Translations under genes and position numbers: made by a program
Source: Nemertoderma westbladi
Taxonomy: Eukaryota > Xenacoelomorpha > Nemertodermatida > Nemertodermatidae
NCBI GenBank assembly: GCA_032718475.1
Contig: JAUCBJ010005434.1
Coordinates: 1 to 64,000, forward strand
DNA: 64,000 nt
Reading direction: 5' to 3'
Shown here: positions 43,290 to 55,898 of the stretch, in pieces
Layout of the letters: each line of letters opens with the position of its first letter
Position numbering within the stretch: position 1 is the stretch's first letter
The notes under the pieces: generated by a model
Told to the model about the DNA's origin: nothing
What the model saw: the letters and a program-made list of their open reading frames with translations, nothing else
The model's database searches: none

Positions 43290-44372
43290 CTGATTTAAAA
43301 TTGTTTTATAACTGTGTAAATATTTTATTATTTATGTATAGTATATTTGGATTTTACTGCTTGCTTGCTTAATGCTTATATAGTTTTACAATCGTACCAT
43401 TATTTTGGTTTAATAAATAACAATTAATTAGTTACCTAAGGACTACTTGTGGTACAAGTTTCCTTAGTTTACTCAGTTACTATAACAATGGGTTTTCACT
43501 TAGTCGATAGCGATAGCGCTGAACAATTCCCCCTGTATCAATGCGTACAAGTTAGCATGTAGCAATTTGTTTTGAAAATACTTGCAGTCTCAAGAAATAA
43601 AGCGTAATACTGCCATCACTGCTCAAAATATTCTTTTTTTCTGCGGGAAGACTAATTAATTTTAAGTTGTATATAAATACAAATAGAGTGGCGCACAACA
43701 ATTAATGATATAACTCTTATCATTCAATTTTATTAATTATGAATTTTATGCTTTAAAATTATTTGGACCCTTCTACAGTACGTATTGTAAGAGCAATAGA
43801 CGCTAAGAATATGTCTTATATAATAAATTAACGAGAACACACCGTTCTAAATACTGTCCATTGCGCACATCTGGGGACATTAGTTTTTGTATTGTTTTTC
43901 TGCAGGCCATACGGTATGTAGTTGCAATGGACATTAAGAAAATTTTTTATATATTGACGAAAACACACCGTTCTAAATACTGCCCCTTGCGCATATCTGG
44001 GGACATTAGTTTTTTTAGTGCTGGGAGTATTATAATAGGCCCTACGTATAGTTGCAATAAATGTTAAGAATATTTAATATATTAGCAAAAACATACCATT
44101 GAAAATACTGTCCTTTACGCACATCTGGGGACATTGGTTTTTGTATAGGTGAGATAGGCTCTACGTGAACCATGTCCTGGAATATAGTGTCGTCATTCAG
44201 GTCCCTGCCCCCCCCCCTCCCCCCCCCCCCAGGGTTTTTTCTAAATATGTTAGGGAAATTTATAAATGAAAATAGCGATTTATAAATTTTTATACTTGTT
44301 TAGAAATTGGTCACATAGAGACTAACCGATTCGCGCGGGAAGGTTTTAAACTTTACATGCATTTAACTCAGA

Positions 44373-44723
44373 ATATTATTTCTCATTTTTTCCTTCACTC
44401 AAAACCTATCTACACCGTCATTTTTTAATGAATTCGTTTGAAATTTTCAGTGAATGGTCTTGACATATTCACATATTGGCCATTGATCAGAAGACTAATG
44501 TTAACTAAAAAAATGAAAAAATATTAACTAAATGTGTTTTATTTTTGGCCGATATTTTTTCAGATTATCGGCTCAAAACATAACTTACGCTGGAAATTTC
44601 AAAATTCTGTCTACAAGAATTATTGGTTAATGTCAAGACCATTGACTGAAAATTTCAAACGAATTGATTAATAAATGACGGAGTAGATCGATTTTGAATG
44701 AAGGAAAAAATGAGAAATAATAT
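44373..44723. mobile_element. 351-bp MITE-like inverted repeat inside the foldback loop
   Basis: Arms of about 95 bp (44373-44468 and 44630-44723) share ATTATTTCTCATTTTTTCC, AATTCGTTTGAAATTTTCAG and ATGGTCTTGACAT in inverted orientation with a few mismatches. No coding capacity. Confidence 0.75.
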
Positions 44724-44734
44724 CATCGCCCCGA

Positions 44735-45445
44735 TGCTCTCTAGTACGCTAACAGATGCACAGTTTCTACTAAATAAAGTGGAGTGGGCTGCTAAGGAGG
44801 TTGGATTGCATATAAATGCTAGCAAGACCGAATTCATGACCTGTAATGTTGATGGGAACTTGACAACCATTGATGATAATCAACTAAGGAAGGCTGACGA
44901 CTTCCAGTACCTTGGATCATGGATAGAGAGTAGCAAAAAGGACATAGAAGTTAGGAAAGCAAAGGCTTGGGTAGCTCTATCAAAAATGGATACCATCTGG
45001 AAATCAGATCTCTCCGGCACCTGAAGACTAAGTTCTTTCGAGCCACAGTGGAAAGTGTATTTTTATACGGGGGTAAGACCTGGACACTGACGAAATCACT
45101 TGAACAACGAATTGATGGTTGCTACACAAGACTACTAAGGGCAGCCCTAAACATCAGCTGGAGACAACACATGACAAACGCCGAGCTTTACATTACCATC
45201 TGTATCAACCACCCTCTGTGAACGCAGATTAAGATTCAGTGGGCACTGCTGGCGAAGTAAAGACGAGGTCATACCAGATCTACTTTTCTGGCAACCAACT
45301 CATGGAAAGCGTAGTCATGGACGACCGGCCTTAACATATAGATCAACTTGAAAGGGATACTGAACTTAGGAGAAACGAAATTGTGACAACTATGGAAAAT
45401 CGGGAAGCCTGGAAGGGTCTCATTTCCACTGTCCGAGTTCGCTCG
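44735..45445 (+). pseudogene. RTE/RTEX-like LINE, copy C (3' fragment)
   Basis: It matches the last third of the LINE family at 11 and 62 kb: DDFQYLGSWIESSKKDIEV, KAKAWVALSKMDTIWKS and YGGKTWTLTKSLEQRIDGC. It starts just after the RT Asp-Asp motif and extends beyond copies A and B to the true 3' end (GHCWRSKDEV.., THGKRSHGRPALT). A TAG/GTAG-rich tail follows at about 45450-45486. A frameshift lies near 45020. Confidence 0.82.
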
Positions 45446-46213
45446 ACCTAGTAGAGTAGTTGTAGTACTGTAGTAGAAGTAGTAGTAACATTCATTGCAA
45501 CTATACGTAGGGCCTATTATAATACTCCCATCACTACAAAAACTAATGTCCCCAGATATGCGCAAGGGACAGTATTTAGAACGGTGTGTTTTCGTCAATA
45601 TATAAAAACATTTCTTAATGTCCATTGCAACTACATACCGTATGGCCTGCAGAAAAAACAATACAAAAACTAATGTCCCCAGATGTGCGCAAGGGACAGT
45701 ATTTGAAACGGTGTGTTCTCGTTAATTTATTATATATTCTTAACGTCCATTGCACCTACCTACATAAGTAGAACGTAGGGCATAATATAATACTCTCAGC
45801 ACTAAAAAACTAATGTCCCCAGATGTGCGCAAGGTACAGTACACAATTTAGAATGGGTGTGTTTTCGTTGTGTTTATTATAATGTCTATTTCCACTACAG
45901 TACGTAGAAGGGTCTAAAAAATTAAAGGTATAAAATTAATGATATAATTAATATAAATGAATGAGGTGAATGTAATTTGAATGATAAGAGTTATATCATA
46001 TATTGTTGTTTGTTTAAACATGAATTTAATTAGTGCCCCCGCAGAAAAAAAGTAGCAGTGGCCGTATTACGATATTTGTCCATATATTTTTTTAAAAATT
46101 TCTACATGCTTGTATGCATAGTGCATGCGGGATTGTTTAGCACTATCGACTAAGTGAAAATCCATTGTTATAGTAACTGAGGAAAGTTGCACCACAAGGG
46201 GTGCTTAGGTAAC

Positions 46214-48839
46214 TCATAAGGAAATATTAACTTTTACAATTATTCACGAGTGTATAAAAACAATAAAAAAACATTATCTGGGGATTGCCTGAGCTGCATT
46301 TTCTCAAAGACAGACCTGACTAACTAATCCATAAATAATTGAACATAACCCATAATATACTTAATTTCAACCACAAACCGGGGTCGTTAAAAATTAAGCT
46401 CACTGGGGACATTGTGACGTCACAAAATGACGTAGATAATGTGTGTATACTTATCACTGTTATAGTGGGGACATCAATATTTACACCCCATACACACCGA
46501 ACACATACGAGTGCGGCTTAACACAAACAAAGTGGGGACTGAGCCTAAATACGGTGAAATTTCATATTTAGACTAATTTGGCAATGAAGATTTCGAATTT
46601 CCAGTCAGAACGTTCTGGGGACGTCCCCAGTTCGCGAAAGGTCCCCAGAACGTGGGTATTGTATGGCACTTACGTCCACAGTATGTAGCGTTAACCAGTG
46701 CACACCCGTCACACACACACACACACACAGACTTTTGAAAAACGGCCATAGTATAATTATATCAGTTCGCTGATGGCTCGCCATACGTGTCTCGCCCCAC
46801 ATCAACTGTTAGTTTGTATAATAATGTATTACCCCGCCAGCTGAATAGCTCTTCCCAGTGAATCATATGGGAATATCTGTAAGGTTACTCACTGCTATGT
46901 TAGTTGGGAGGGAATTGATGATAATGAATGAGGAGGGACACAACTAACACTACGTTTGTCTATATGGACGGTATCCTTACAGCTGGCGATATTTGAAAAG
47001 ATTCTCAGGCTCAAATATGTTGATCAGATGACTGAATATCTCAAATAAAAAAGTTGGAAAAAAAAATCGACGAGTTGAAATCGGTAAAATTGAACTTAAA
47101 ATTCCAAATCGCAATTTATCAGTGAAACCTTGGTTGATACGCCGCAAAAATTGTAGTCTTCTGCGCAACCAAAATTCATGTAGAGTTTGCTTTTAAAATT
47201 TTTGCGTGCCTGCTTGAGTTTTTGAGATATTGGATGGTTAAACACACACACACACACATAACCACATCGTGTTTTTGAACGGCTCAACTCTTGACAAGAA
47301 CTACCCTGGCCTATTAATAGGCAGGTTCGTTATTAGTAGTATCAAACGGTGTCTGACGTAGCCCAGTTGGGCATATTGTTTATCACTAATAGTAATTAGT
47401 GTTTTTTCCTTTGAGGGCAGCCAGAGAAGACCCCGATTTTTATCCAAACTTTGGCTTGGCAAATATTTTGATCTAATAAACAATAATTTATTAAGCAACA
47501 CTAATTGGGATAACACATGTTAAAGCAGGATAGGCCTATGGCTGTAAACTAATAATAAATATTAATAAGGAATAAAAAGTGGTAAAAAGTGTAATGGTGT
47601 TATGAGTAAATCTCTATTAAATAATAATATACCCTGTAGTGCTGTTGCAATATCATCCTATAGTATTGTATACTCCCTTCTTATTAGTTGTTACTGGAGG
47701 TGTTAAGTGATTAGTGATTCAGCTGTTCACTCTCTGCTCACTGTGTAAAGTACATAAACCCTTCTTATATATATTAGAAAACGAATTGATTGGGTTTAGA
47801 TTTTTCCATCATTGATATTATATCTGGTTTATGGTTTGAAAGATTTTAGTATATTAATATTATTATATTAAAACAAGTTATATTATCAGTCAAACTCTTT
47901 TTATATCATTTTTATTTATTATGTTTCTGTGCAGTTACTCTGTAACTGTTACAAAAGCAAATATCAAATGCAGCTCTGGGCTCAAAAAATATACGTAAAC
48001 GAAAAAACGCCATAGGCGCAATGATAAATCACCAGGTGGCACTAATGATAAAAGAATAGAGATGGCCTAGTAATGCTATTTTATAGGAAGGGCCAACTAA
48101 CAAGGAAATGCTATCTATCTGTCATTATATCATAGTGATATCTGTCTTGCAATCTAGACTGTAAGCAAGCATTAACTGGGTTAGCTAGCTATTACAGTCT
48201 CAGGTGAAAGCGCTCTTCCCAATGTATCCTTTGGGATAAGATATACAAGGTTACTCTATCTGCTATGTTAATTGGCGTGCACGCTGAATGACTGTTAGTT
48301 ACACAGTATGTTGGCTACTATTAATTGGACTGTACTCTCATCTAATAATAATTGTTTTATTTAGAAATCTTTGGGCCAACATTAATACTGTGGAGACTGT
48401 ATGTTTATAAAGCTGTATGTTTAATCAGCTATATATGATTCTCCATGGGCTAACATTATAGTTCGAAATGTAAAAATCACTACTTATTATCTATATCAGG
48501 TTACTCACTGTGGCATTTAAAATGTTTTATTAAGTGAATGACATTTAGCGGTTAAGATTACTCTGTCAGACTTCCCTTCACATGGGCTAACATTGTTAAA
48601 TGTTGCGGAAATTTAGTTTAGTTTACTCTACTGTTCCATTCATCTGAATGGATTTGAGCAATTGCCAAATTACAGCAATTAGTTACATAGTGTGTTGAGT
48701 ACTATTGCACTGTACTCTAATAATAATAAAATTGTTTTATTTATAATTAATTGATAACAGACATCCCCTACCCTAGATATTATTAAATGAAAACATAAAC
48801 ATCAAATCTTTTTAAAAAGATAAAGACCTAATGGAAGAA
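46214..48839. other. non-coding region with dispersed short repeats
   Basis: No gene recognised. It contains CA microsatellites (46710-46730 and 47241-47259). A repeat phrase, CTCTTCCCA..ATGGGA..AAGGTTACTC..CTGCTATGTTA, occurs at about 46850 and 48210, with a weaker form near 31330. Confidence 0.45.
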
Positions 48840-48950
48840 TGTTAATTCATACCAACAAACAACACATTCGAAAAGAGTAAGGGGAAGCTATGGACCTTTC
48901 AATACAAAATTATGAACAAAAAGTGGAGAAACAGCATGATAAACTGTGAG
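48840..48950 (+). pseudogene. left piece of RTE-like LINE copy B (endonuclease)
   Basis: Sequence encoding KLWTFQYKIMNKKWRNSM resembles the endonuclease segment before the final Asp-His motif. It is cut at 48950 by the Bel/Pao insertion and resumes at 61458 after the duplicated GTGAG. The 5' limit is estimated. Confidence 0.5.
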
Positions 48951-50074
48951 TGTAAAAGCTTTTGCGGACATAACAAGTCATTTTTACGCAATGCGCAGAA
49001 TACTCTAAAATAGCCCTAAAATTATTCAACTACGCGTCGGAAAGGAATTACAACCAAGATGACGAAATCTGTCAGCTGACTCTCTGTGTACGTGGAAGTT
49101 TCTTTGTTCCGGCTTTTAGCCAATCAGAGCAATTTTCACTTTACGGCTAACAGAAACCTATCTAAGAAACTCGCAATGCATTATGGTTATTATTACTATT
49201 TTCTGAGAATTAGAACAACTCAGAATTCTGTGCTTCTGTACGGAAGTTTCAGACTTTGGCCCAGGAACATCTGATGGCCTTGGTTATAAGAACGTAAATC
49301 TATTAACCTACCTGCATCATACTTGTCATTTCACCTGTACCACTGCATAAGTAACACATACTGACTGTTCACCGCACTATTTTACTTCTGTTTATGGTAT
49401 TAATTGTTGTTATATTGATGGATGTTGATGTTATATTTGGAGAATACCGATAAATAATCATAAACCCCTCAATCTTATTGATTACTGAGGTAAGAGGAAT
49501 AGAGTCTGCCGGTAGCAACTGCGTCTTAAATTATAGTGGTTTTGTGTGAATTAAATGCTATTTCATAATCCCTACGTGTGTCAGTTGCAATCCTCCTTAT
49601 ATATGATCAAATTCAGTGACGGTCGGCAAATTAGTGCGAAGTAGCGTAAAGTAGTGTGAAGTAGTGTGAAGTCGTGTGAAGTAGTGTGAAGGTTAATAAA
49701 GCATCTCCTAAAGAATGCGCTATTTACGAAACTCTGCGGCCATCTTGTTGTGATTAGTATAAGTCATAACTCTGTTTTTATACTTAAAGCGCCACATCCT
49801 AAAGGAACTGTTAATATTTCCCCGAAATTAAATATATTTGTCAGAGATTATATAGTAGTGATCAATCGAATAATACAGTAGGTCTACACTGCAATACTTC
49901 CCAAGGAATCCGAATCCAGTCTCCCACACCGTGGGTCATACACCGCGCACGGACTGGCTTCGGCAGATGTAACTTCAGTACACCAGGTAATTGGTAAGGG
50001 CTAAAGTCGATTTATACACAAGAGGACAACTAAAATTGGCAGGTTAAACCGCTAAAGGTCTGAAAGCGCGAACA
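48951..50074 (+). repeat. 5' LTR of the Bel/Pao element
   Basis: 1,124 bp, near-identical to the 3' copy apart from scattered substitutions and an indel of about 20 bp around 49360. A TATATA at 49598-49604 and AATAAA at 49695-49700 are sensible promoter and polyadenylation signals. Between them lies a 10-bp repeat (GTGTGAAGTA variants). Confidence 0.93.
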
Positions 50075-51691
50075 TTAATAGATTTATTTAATAGATTTCA
50101 TTCTTTATTGCGCAGTAGACAATAAATATACTTTGTCTAATGTTCTGGTAAGAACATTAAAAGATTTTAAGTTTCTTTATTGCGCCGTAGGCAATAAAGT
50201 CGAATGTACCGGTCAGACAGTAAACTGTAGGCCTAATAACCCGAACCGGTACTTACCCAGTATTATTTCGATTGTGATATATTGTATATTAGTAGGCTGT
50301 TTAAGAGAGTAGGGACTGTACACCCCTTATTTCTTTTAGAGCTTACATATTTCTGTCAGTTCTATTTATCTGTAACTGTAATATTGAGCAGAAGGCGTGT
50401 AAGCCTGCTCAGATTGTATAAGTAATTTGTAGGCCGGATTGTTGTCTAACTGTTGTTAGGTCTGAGGCGATTGCAGAGTATGTAGAGTGCTAGCTAGGAA
50501 GGTGGAGGCATCCAGTGCTGTAAGGTAAATCCTCCACGAAAGAATAAGCTGTACTACTTGGTTAGAACGCCTACTAACTAACCATTTCGGAGTATGCATA
50601 TACTGTAGTTTATTTAGGCTTGACAGTAGCCTGCCAGCATTTGGTCTATGTTTTATTTGAATAGTCTGTGCGGATAGCGTAATATTTATTATTCAGAGTT
50701 TATGCAACCTCCAATTCCCCAAGTTTATTCCTACAGTAATTGTGCTTGTTATACATACCGTTATAGTTAAATTAACCCCGGTACTACATCAGGGCTGCTT
50801 AGCTCTGGTTGGCTTCGATAATTTACCTCTAGGTATAGGACACTCCGGGTACATAACATAGTACTTATAGTTTAAGACTATAAGTCGTCAGACGGTGGCA
50901 TTTCCTTATCTGGACAACGCAACTTACTTACTACTGCTTTATTGGTTTCAACTACCGTAGTTTCCTGTCAGTAGTAAGAACCAGAAATTCTAACTCCTTG
51001 TTAGGCTGGTTTGTAGATTTCTTGTTAAATTACCCTAAAAATTGTACGTGTAACTTGTTTATTGTTTATTAGAGATTGTGATCTCACTCAACATGATTCG
51101 TAAGTAATTTGTAGTGATAAGTAACTTAGTTAAGTAGAATTATCTGTATTAGTGTCTAACAAGTAGCACTCCACTGAGAGCGTTCAGCTTCTGTGTAGTG
51201 ACTCCTTACATAGAAATAATAACATTTATTTCAAATATTGTCAAAACCCATTACGGGTATATATATATATATTTGTAAATCATAAACTCAATCAGATTTA
51301 TAAAATAGTAGGCCTGTCATACATCAATTAGGTCTTAATATCAGTTGAACTACTGCTTAATATCAGTAATAAAGTAAAGGGAAGTAACCCTAAAATTCAG
51401 AAATTCAGTTATTATTAAATAATTGATATTACCGGTATTTACAGTAAGCTTATTATATTTATATAAATTTAGGCTGAACTTATATACCAGTATTCTGTGA
51501 CTGATCCTAGTCTGTAATAATACTTATATATATATACTATAAGTGTATACCGGCATTTTAATATTAAAAATATATCACGTTACACTGAGTAACGGTATCG
51601 GTAACTAACTACTAGGCTGACAGTTGATACTGATTCCTAGACTTGCTTTAACTGTCATTATAGTGGTAGGCATTCAGCTGTAAAATAAATT
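50075..51691 (+). other. untranslated leader of the Bel/Pao element
   Basis: About 1.6 kb without a frame of note, including AT dinucleotide runs near 51260 and 51520. A short repeated phrase TTTATTGCGC.GTAG.CAATAAA occurs at about 50103 and 50176. The packaging signal would be expected here, but none can be named. Confidence 0.5.
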
Positions 51692-53886
51692 ATGTCTGAC
51701 ACAAAACAAACACTGTCAGATAGTCTTCTGGAAAGAACGATCTGTGACCCAGATCAAAGTATCGAACATCTCAGACCGAAGTCTAAATCCCCTCCTACTG
51801 TAAGAAAGGTTATCCCTAAAGTAGTGGTATCAGACCCTAGGCTAGTAAAGCACCATAGGTCTATTATAGGCACTAGGGCTCAAGTTAAGCGAGACCAAGA
51901 GATGGCTGTTAAACAGCAGCAGCACTCGAGCCGAGAACTTATTTCTCAGCGGCAGAATAACTCTAGTTCTGACACTGAAGAGTTAACGCCCGAGATCAGA
52001 GCAAGGATGGAAGAAGCGGTTTATCCAGATCCACTTCTAATTCTTCCTGGGGCCATACTCAATAGAGTATTGATGGCTGTGGAGGAACATGAAGCTGATT
52101 GGATGAGAAATAAGAGATCGACCAGGGACAGTTATGCGGGATACACGATGGAAGAACTAAGGTCTATTGTAGAGACGCAATGGAACTTCCCTGGACCCGG
52201 ACTCCAGTTTAACTTATCGGAAGCTGCCTGGGAAGACTTATACCGAATGGGGATAGTAAGGGACACTCGAGATCCAGCTGTATGGAAGAGGTCAGCAGCA
52301 GGATATGTCCAGGGATTCTTCAACTCCTTGGAACGACCAGAAGAACATATATTCCAACAACCAAAAGGACCTCAAGAGCAGGGAGAGCTGCTTTATCAAG
52401 TGCGAGAACGTATCTTGCGTATCGTAGAAGCCAAGACACGTCGTTGCAAGTGGCTATAAAGACTTGGTTCCAACGAGTGAATGTTAAAGTCCAGGGAACA
52501 ACACAATGGAAGATTCAGCTAACCGAACGAGCAACCCACGGAGAATCAACAGATGCCACCTTTTCTCATGTGGAAGGCAAAGCGATATCCGAAAAACCTC
52601 AGAAGAAGGATGCTATTGACATCTATCTGTCAGATTATCAACGATTTATAGGTGACAAAGAGCTAAGCAGACGGCTAGCTGGACTTCACCCCAATAGTGA
52701 GGGAGCCAAATTCGTGTTAGATTCTTTAGATACGGAAATATTAGCTGCAGAGCAGGCTAAATTTGATGAAAGCATCCTCATCGCTATGGACCAAGAAGAA
52801 CAAATAAAGAAAAGGCAAATAGAAGACCGAAGGTTAGCGGCAGTGGCAGAATCTGAAAGAAAAGAGGCAGTGGCAGAAGCAGAACGGAAGGCATCTGAAG
52901 CGACAACCCAACTAGAGTTGGAGAATCTTCAGGCGAAACGAGATTACTTAAATAAACAAAGGGCAGCTACTCAGATGCAACTACTGAGTCGATCTACTCC
53001 CAGAAGACAGGGATTTACCTCCTCTGATGAAGGTGATACAACAGATCCCGAGGGTAAAAGTAGTAAATCTCGTTCAAGCAGACATAGAAGAGCGCCACAC
53101 CGTCAGAAGTTACCTAATTGGCCTCCTGCGGTGAGAAGGCAACTAGCTAATGTAGACTTAAGTAATCAAGAACCTACATACCGAATTATTAGAGTAGAAA
53201 GACTCCCTACTATAGTAGATGAGCCAGAAATAATTAGGCCTGTTAACGAAGCCACTCCTTTGATAGAGACCCCTTTACTTCTAGAACCTAACTCTAAATT
53301 CCCTTTGCACAGTACCAAACTACCTGTGCCCAGTAGACAACTGACGGAATCCCAAACAATCCTGGACGCCGAGAAAGACATTATAAACAAATTGTCTCCC
53401 GTCGTCCCGATGCGCCATCCAGCTACTAAGTTGGCGACTCCCGCCTCCGCGGTTGAGTGGGTGGACGAGGGACGACGGGGGATGGAACAACTGCTCGGAC
53501 AGCTGGAAGGTAACAAAATTAAATCTTCCGAGCAAATCCGAGAATTGGAAGGGACTGTTCAACTGTTAAAGGGAACAGTAAGAGAGAGTAGGTTAGAGCT
53601 GCAAGAAGTACAACAAAGTATCGCTTTAGAGCGCGATAAATTAGTAAATATACAAATGGGTATACCACCACCCCCTGTAACAATGTTTCAGCATAGGTCT
53701 GAAGTATTTCATGCGCAAGGTGTGGAGCCTACACGTATCTATACTGCTAGCGAAGTAGAAACTCCTATAGTAAACCCTGTTAAGGGTATTTATAAGCCTG
53801 TTGATAATGATATCCCATACAGATCTGATAATAATCTAGATATTAATCTAATCCGAGAAATCTATATACCGATAATTCGATATTAA
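51692..53886 (+). pseudogene. long N-terminal Gag-region protein (about 730 codons) with coiled coil, one frameshift
   Basis: Frame 51692-52459 starts MSDTKQTLSDSLLERTICDP; a shift near 52440 leads to the frame ending at 53886. The middle has a long charged coiled coil (EEQIKKRQIEDRRLAAVAES, AEAERKASEATTQLELENL). A basic Ser/Arg segment (SKSRSSRHRRAPHRQK) follows, then a second coiled coil (QIRELEGTVQLLKGTVRESR). It ends 14 bp before the canonical Gag frame and could be its N-terminal extension via another shift. Bel/Pao Gags often begin with a coiled coil, but not of this length. Function unknown beyond likely particle assembly. Confidence 0.6.
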
Positions 53887-53900
53887 ATAATACACGTCAG

Positions 53901-55121
53901 ATGGCTAGAACGGAAGCCCGTCAAGCGGTAAAGGTAGGAGAGGTCATCAAGTTCAATGGAGATGAGATGAAATGGTTACCTTTTAATGAATATTATAAAG
54001 ATAACATACAGAACTCTGTACTATCTAATGGAGAGAAACTTCGATTCCTTATCGAGTGCTTGGAAGGACCTCCCAAGTTAATGGCGTTAAAGTTTATTGG
54101 ACATCCAGATGGATTGAGACAAGTCTGGGATACACTAAACATCAGGTATGGTAACAGGACTAACATAGCTAGGTATCTGTATGCGAAATTAATGGCGCTC
54201 AGAAAGTTTCTTAGCAGCGGGATTATAGAGTTTTCCGATGAGATTCAGGAGATCTGTAGACAGCTAGACTGGTTGGGTAAGTCTCATGAATACCAGAATT
54301 CTATGGTTGTAGGTGCCTTAGCATCAACTTTGCCAAAGGGTGGAGTAGGTACTCGCTGGGACAAAAAGGTTCTCTATTTGATGGATCAACAACATAGAGA
54401 TCCAACCATGGCAGACCTTCTGTCATTCTTAAACAGAGAGGTAAGATTACAACTCCTAAAGCAGTCTAGAGAGAAGACTCCGGAAAGTAAGGTAAGTGAA
54501 AAACCCGTTACTAGGAGAGAGGTAACACCAGTGTGTTATACGGATTGTAGTAGTCAGACGACTTCCTACGATGAGAACAGCGGCAAGGATACTGAAAGAT
54601 CTTATTATGTCAATAAAACAAGGAAAGACGTAAGTAAATCTAAGTCTCGAACCAGTGACAGGAGAGAACAGGTAACAACTTCCCCTATGTCTCCTAAGAG
54701 AATTCATGGAAGGAAGCCCGAAGAAAGAACAAGTGTGCACAATACGACGCAGGTTAAGGTAAGTAACATCAAACCTAAATGTGTAATGTGCGACTGGCCA
54801 CATCGCTTGAGTGGGTGTGATGAATTCTTAAAGAAATCCCTGAAGGATAGACGTGATGTCATGTGGGATAAGCGGTTGTGTTATAATTGCCTCAGACGAG
54901 GACATCAACGACGGACCTGTTACTCAGACGCGAGGTGTGCTAAGTGCAGCGCGAAACATCATATCTTGCTGCATACAGAATTTGACAGAACCAGTACGAG
55001 TCAGGTAAGTGAGCCTGAACTACATGTCCAATTCAGTGATGTGAACGACACTGACCACAGTTCGGAGATGGAAGGTTTTACACGGATGAATTTTCTGACA
55101 AAAATGAATCCTGTTATATGA
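53901..55121 (+). CDS. Bel/Pao Gag (capsid plus zinc knuckles)
   Basis: A 406-residue uninterrupted frame. The capsid-like N-terminal part (VIKFNGDEMKWLPFNEYYKD, GEKLRFLIECLEGPPKLMAL, DTLNIRYGNRTNIARYLYAK) matches the retrotransposon peptidase-associated/DUF1759 type. The C-terminal part has CVMCDWPHRLSGC, the knuckle CYNCLRRGHQRRTC (CX2CX4HX4C) and CAKCSAKHHILLH. It packages RNA into particles. Its TGA overlaps the next ATG as ATGA at 55118-55121, implying frameshifting or reinitiation for protease expression. Confidence 0.85.
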   Translation: MARTEARQAVKVGEVIKFNGDEMKWLPFNEYYKDNIQNSVLSNGEKLRFLIECLEGPPKLMALKFIGHPDGLRQVWDTLNIRYGNRTNIARYLYAKLMALRKFLSSGIIEFSDEIQEICRQLDWLGKSHEYQNSMVVGALASTLPKGGVGTRWDKKVLYLMDQQHRDPTMADLLSFLNREVRLQLLKQSREKTPESKVSEKPVTRREVTPVCYTDCSSQTTSYDENSGKDTERSYYVNKTRKDVSKSKSRTSDRREQVTTSPMSPKRIHGRKPEERTSVHNTTQVKVSNIKPKCVMCDWPHRLSGCDEFLKKSLKDRRDVMWDKRLCYNCLRRGHQRRTCYSDARCAKCSAKHHILLHTEFDRTSTSQVSEPELHVQFSDVNDTDHSSEMEGFTRMNFLTKMNPVI

Positions 55122-55897
55122 TTAAAACAGCTGTATATCGAGCACTTACGTACGAGACAGAAACAGATAGAGAAGATCCTCGACTGCCTATTCCAGAAAG
55201 TCAGCTCTCTTGTAAAGCGCCAACTTCATTTGTAGGGATCCGAGAATTCCCGGTGGTGCAACTGAGGGTCCATGGGATAGGGAAGAGCTTGATAGTAAAC
55301 GCCCTCCTTGACTCCGGCAGTACAGGCACCTTTATCAACAAAGACCTAGCCGAAGATATCTTTGATGGTCAACCAAAGTTCCGAACCAAACTGAATCTGT
55401 CTGGAATTATGCAGGTTTGGAAATCCACGGTAGCCACAGATTACTACATGGGTGCGTTGTCCACTCCCCAGGATGAACTAGGAGAAAATAGTGTAAGGTC
55501 GGTCAAGATGGTGGCGATAAAGAACTTTGCTACAAGCCAAGTGGAGCCTTACAACTGGGATGAAGATCATTTTACCCAGCAACACAACATATCTAGATTC
55601 AATACGGATTATCCAGGGGTGCAGATTTTACTCAGCCAAAATGCGCACGAGGCGCTTGAGACATTAGAAAAACGGCCTGCTCGACCGCAACCACTCCAGA
55701 CGTATGCGGGAAGAACGAGAGTAGGTTGGTACTTCACTGGACCTTCCCATAGGACCTTACTGGAAAGACTCCCAAGTGAACGAATCCACCAGGTGAGTGA
55801 ATGGGAGGAAAATATAAGTGAAGAAGGAATCCCAGCTGAGGAAACCCCATACCCCTCAGATAACGCGATAAACATATACTCAGTTGCTCTAATATAG
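55118..55897 (+). pseudogene. Bel/Pao aspartic protease and linker, ends at RT deletion
   Basis: A 259-residue frame. The active-site motif ALLDSGSTGTFIN places the catalytic Asp at residue 65. Downstream NTDYPGVQILLSQNAHEAL and GRTRVGWYFTGPS are the linker to RT in Bel/Pao elements. The frame stops at TAG (55895-55897), and the next bases encode DQWRHCPGMI, which normally lies after RNase H. The protease cleaves Gag-Pol; the piece itself looks intact. Confidence 0.82.
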
Positions 55898-55898
55898 A

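Larger units (their letters stand above)
43431..46213. mobile_element. foldback element with long inverted arms
   Basis: The left arm (43431-44070) and right arm (45490-46213) are inverted copies: GTTACCTAAG, GTTACTATAACAATGG, TTTTCACTTAGTCGATAG and several GCGCACATCTGGGGACATTAG blocks recur in reverse complement. Each arm contains three imperfect roughly 120-bp sub-repeats, as in foldback transposons. The 1.4-kb loop holds a small MITE and a LINE fragment. No transposase seen. Exact termini and target duplication are unclear. Confidence 0.75.

Noticed and set aside
46977-47287. Minus-strand frames next to the CA repeat at 47.2 kb
   Set aside because: The reading includes the microsatellite (Val-Cys run) and no splice or domain evidence supports them.
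53166-53562. Minus-strand frames within the Bel/Pao Gag region
   Set aside because: They lie opposite a long coherent coiled-coil frame and carry no motifs of their own.
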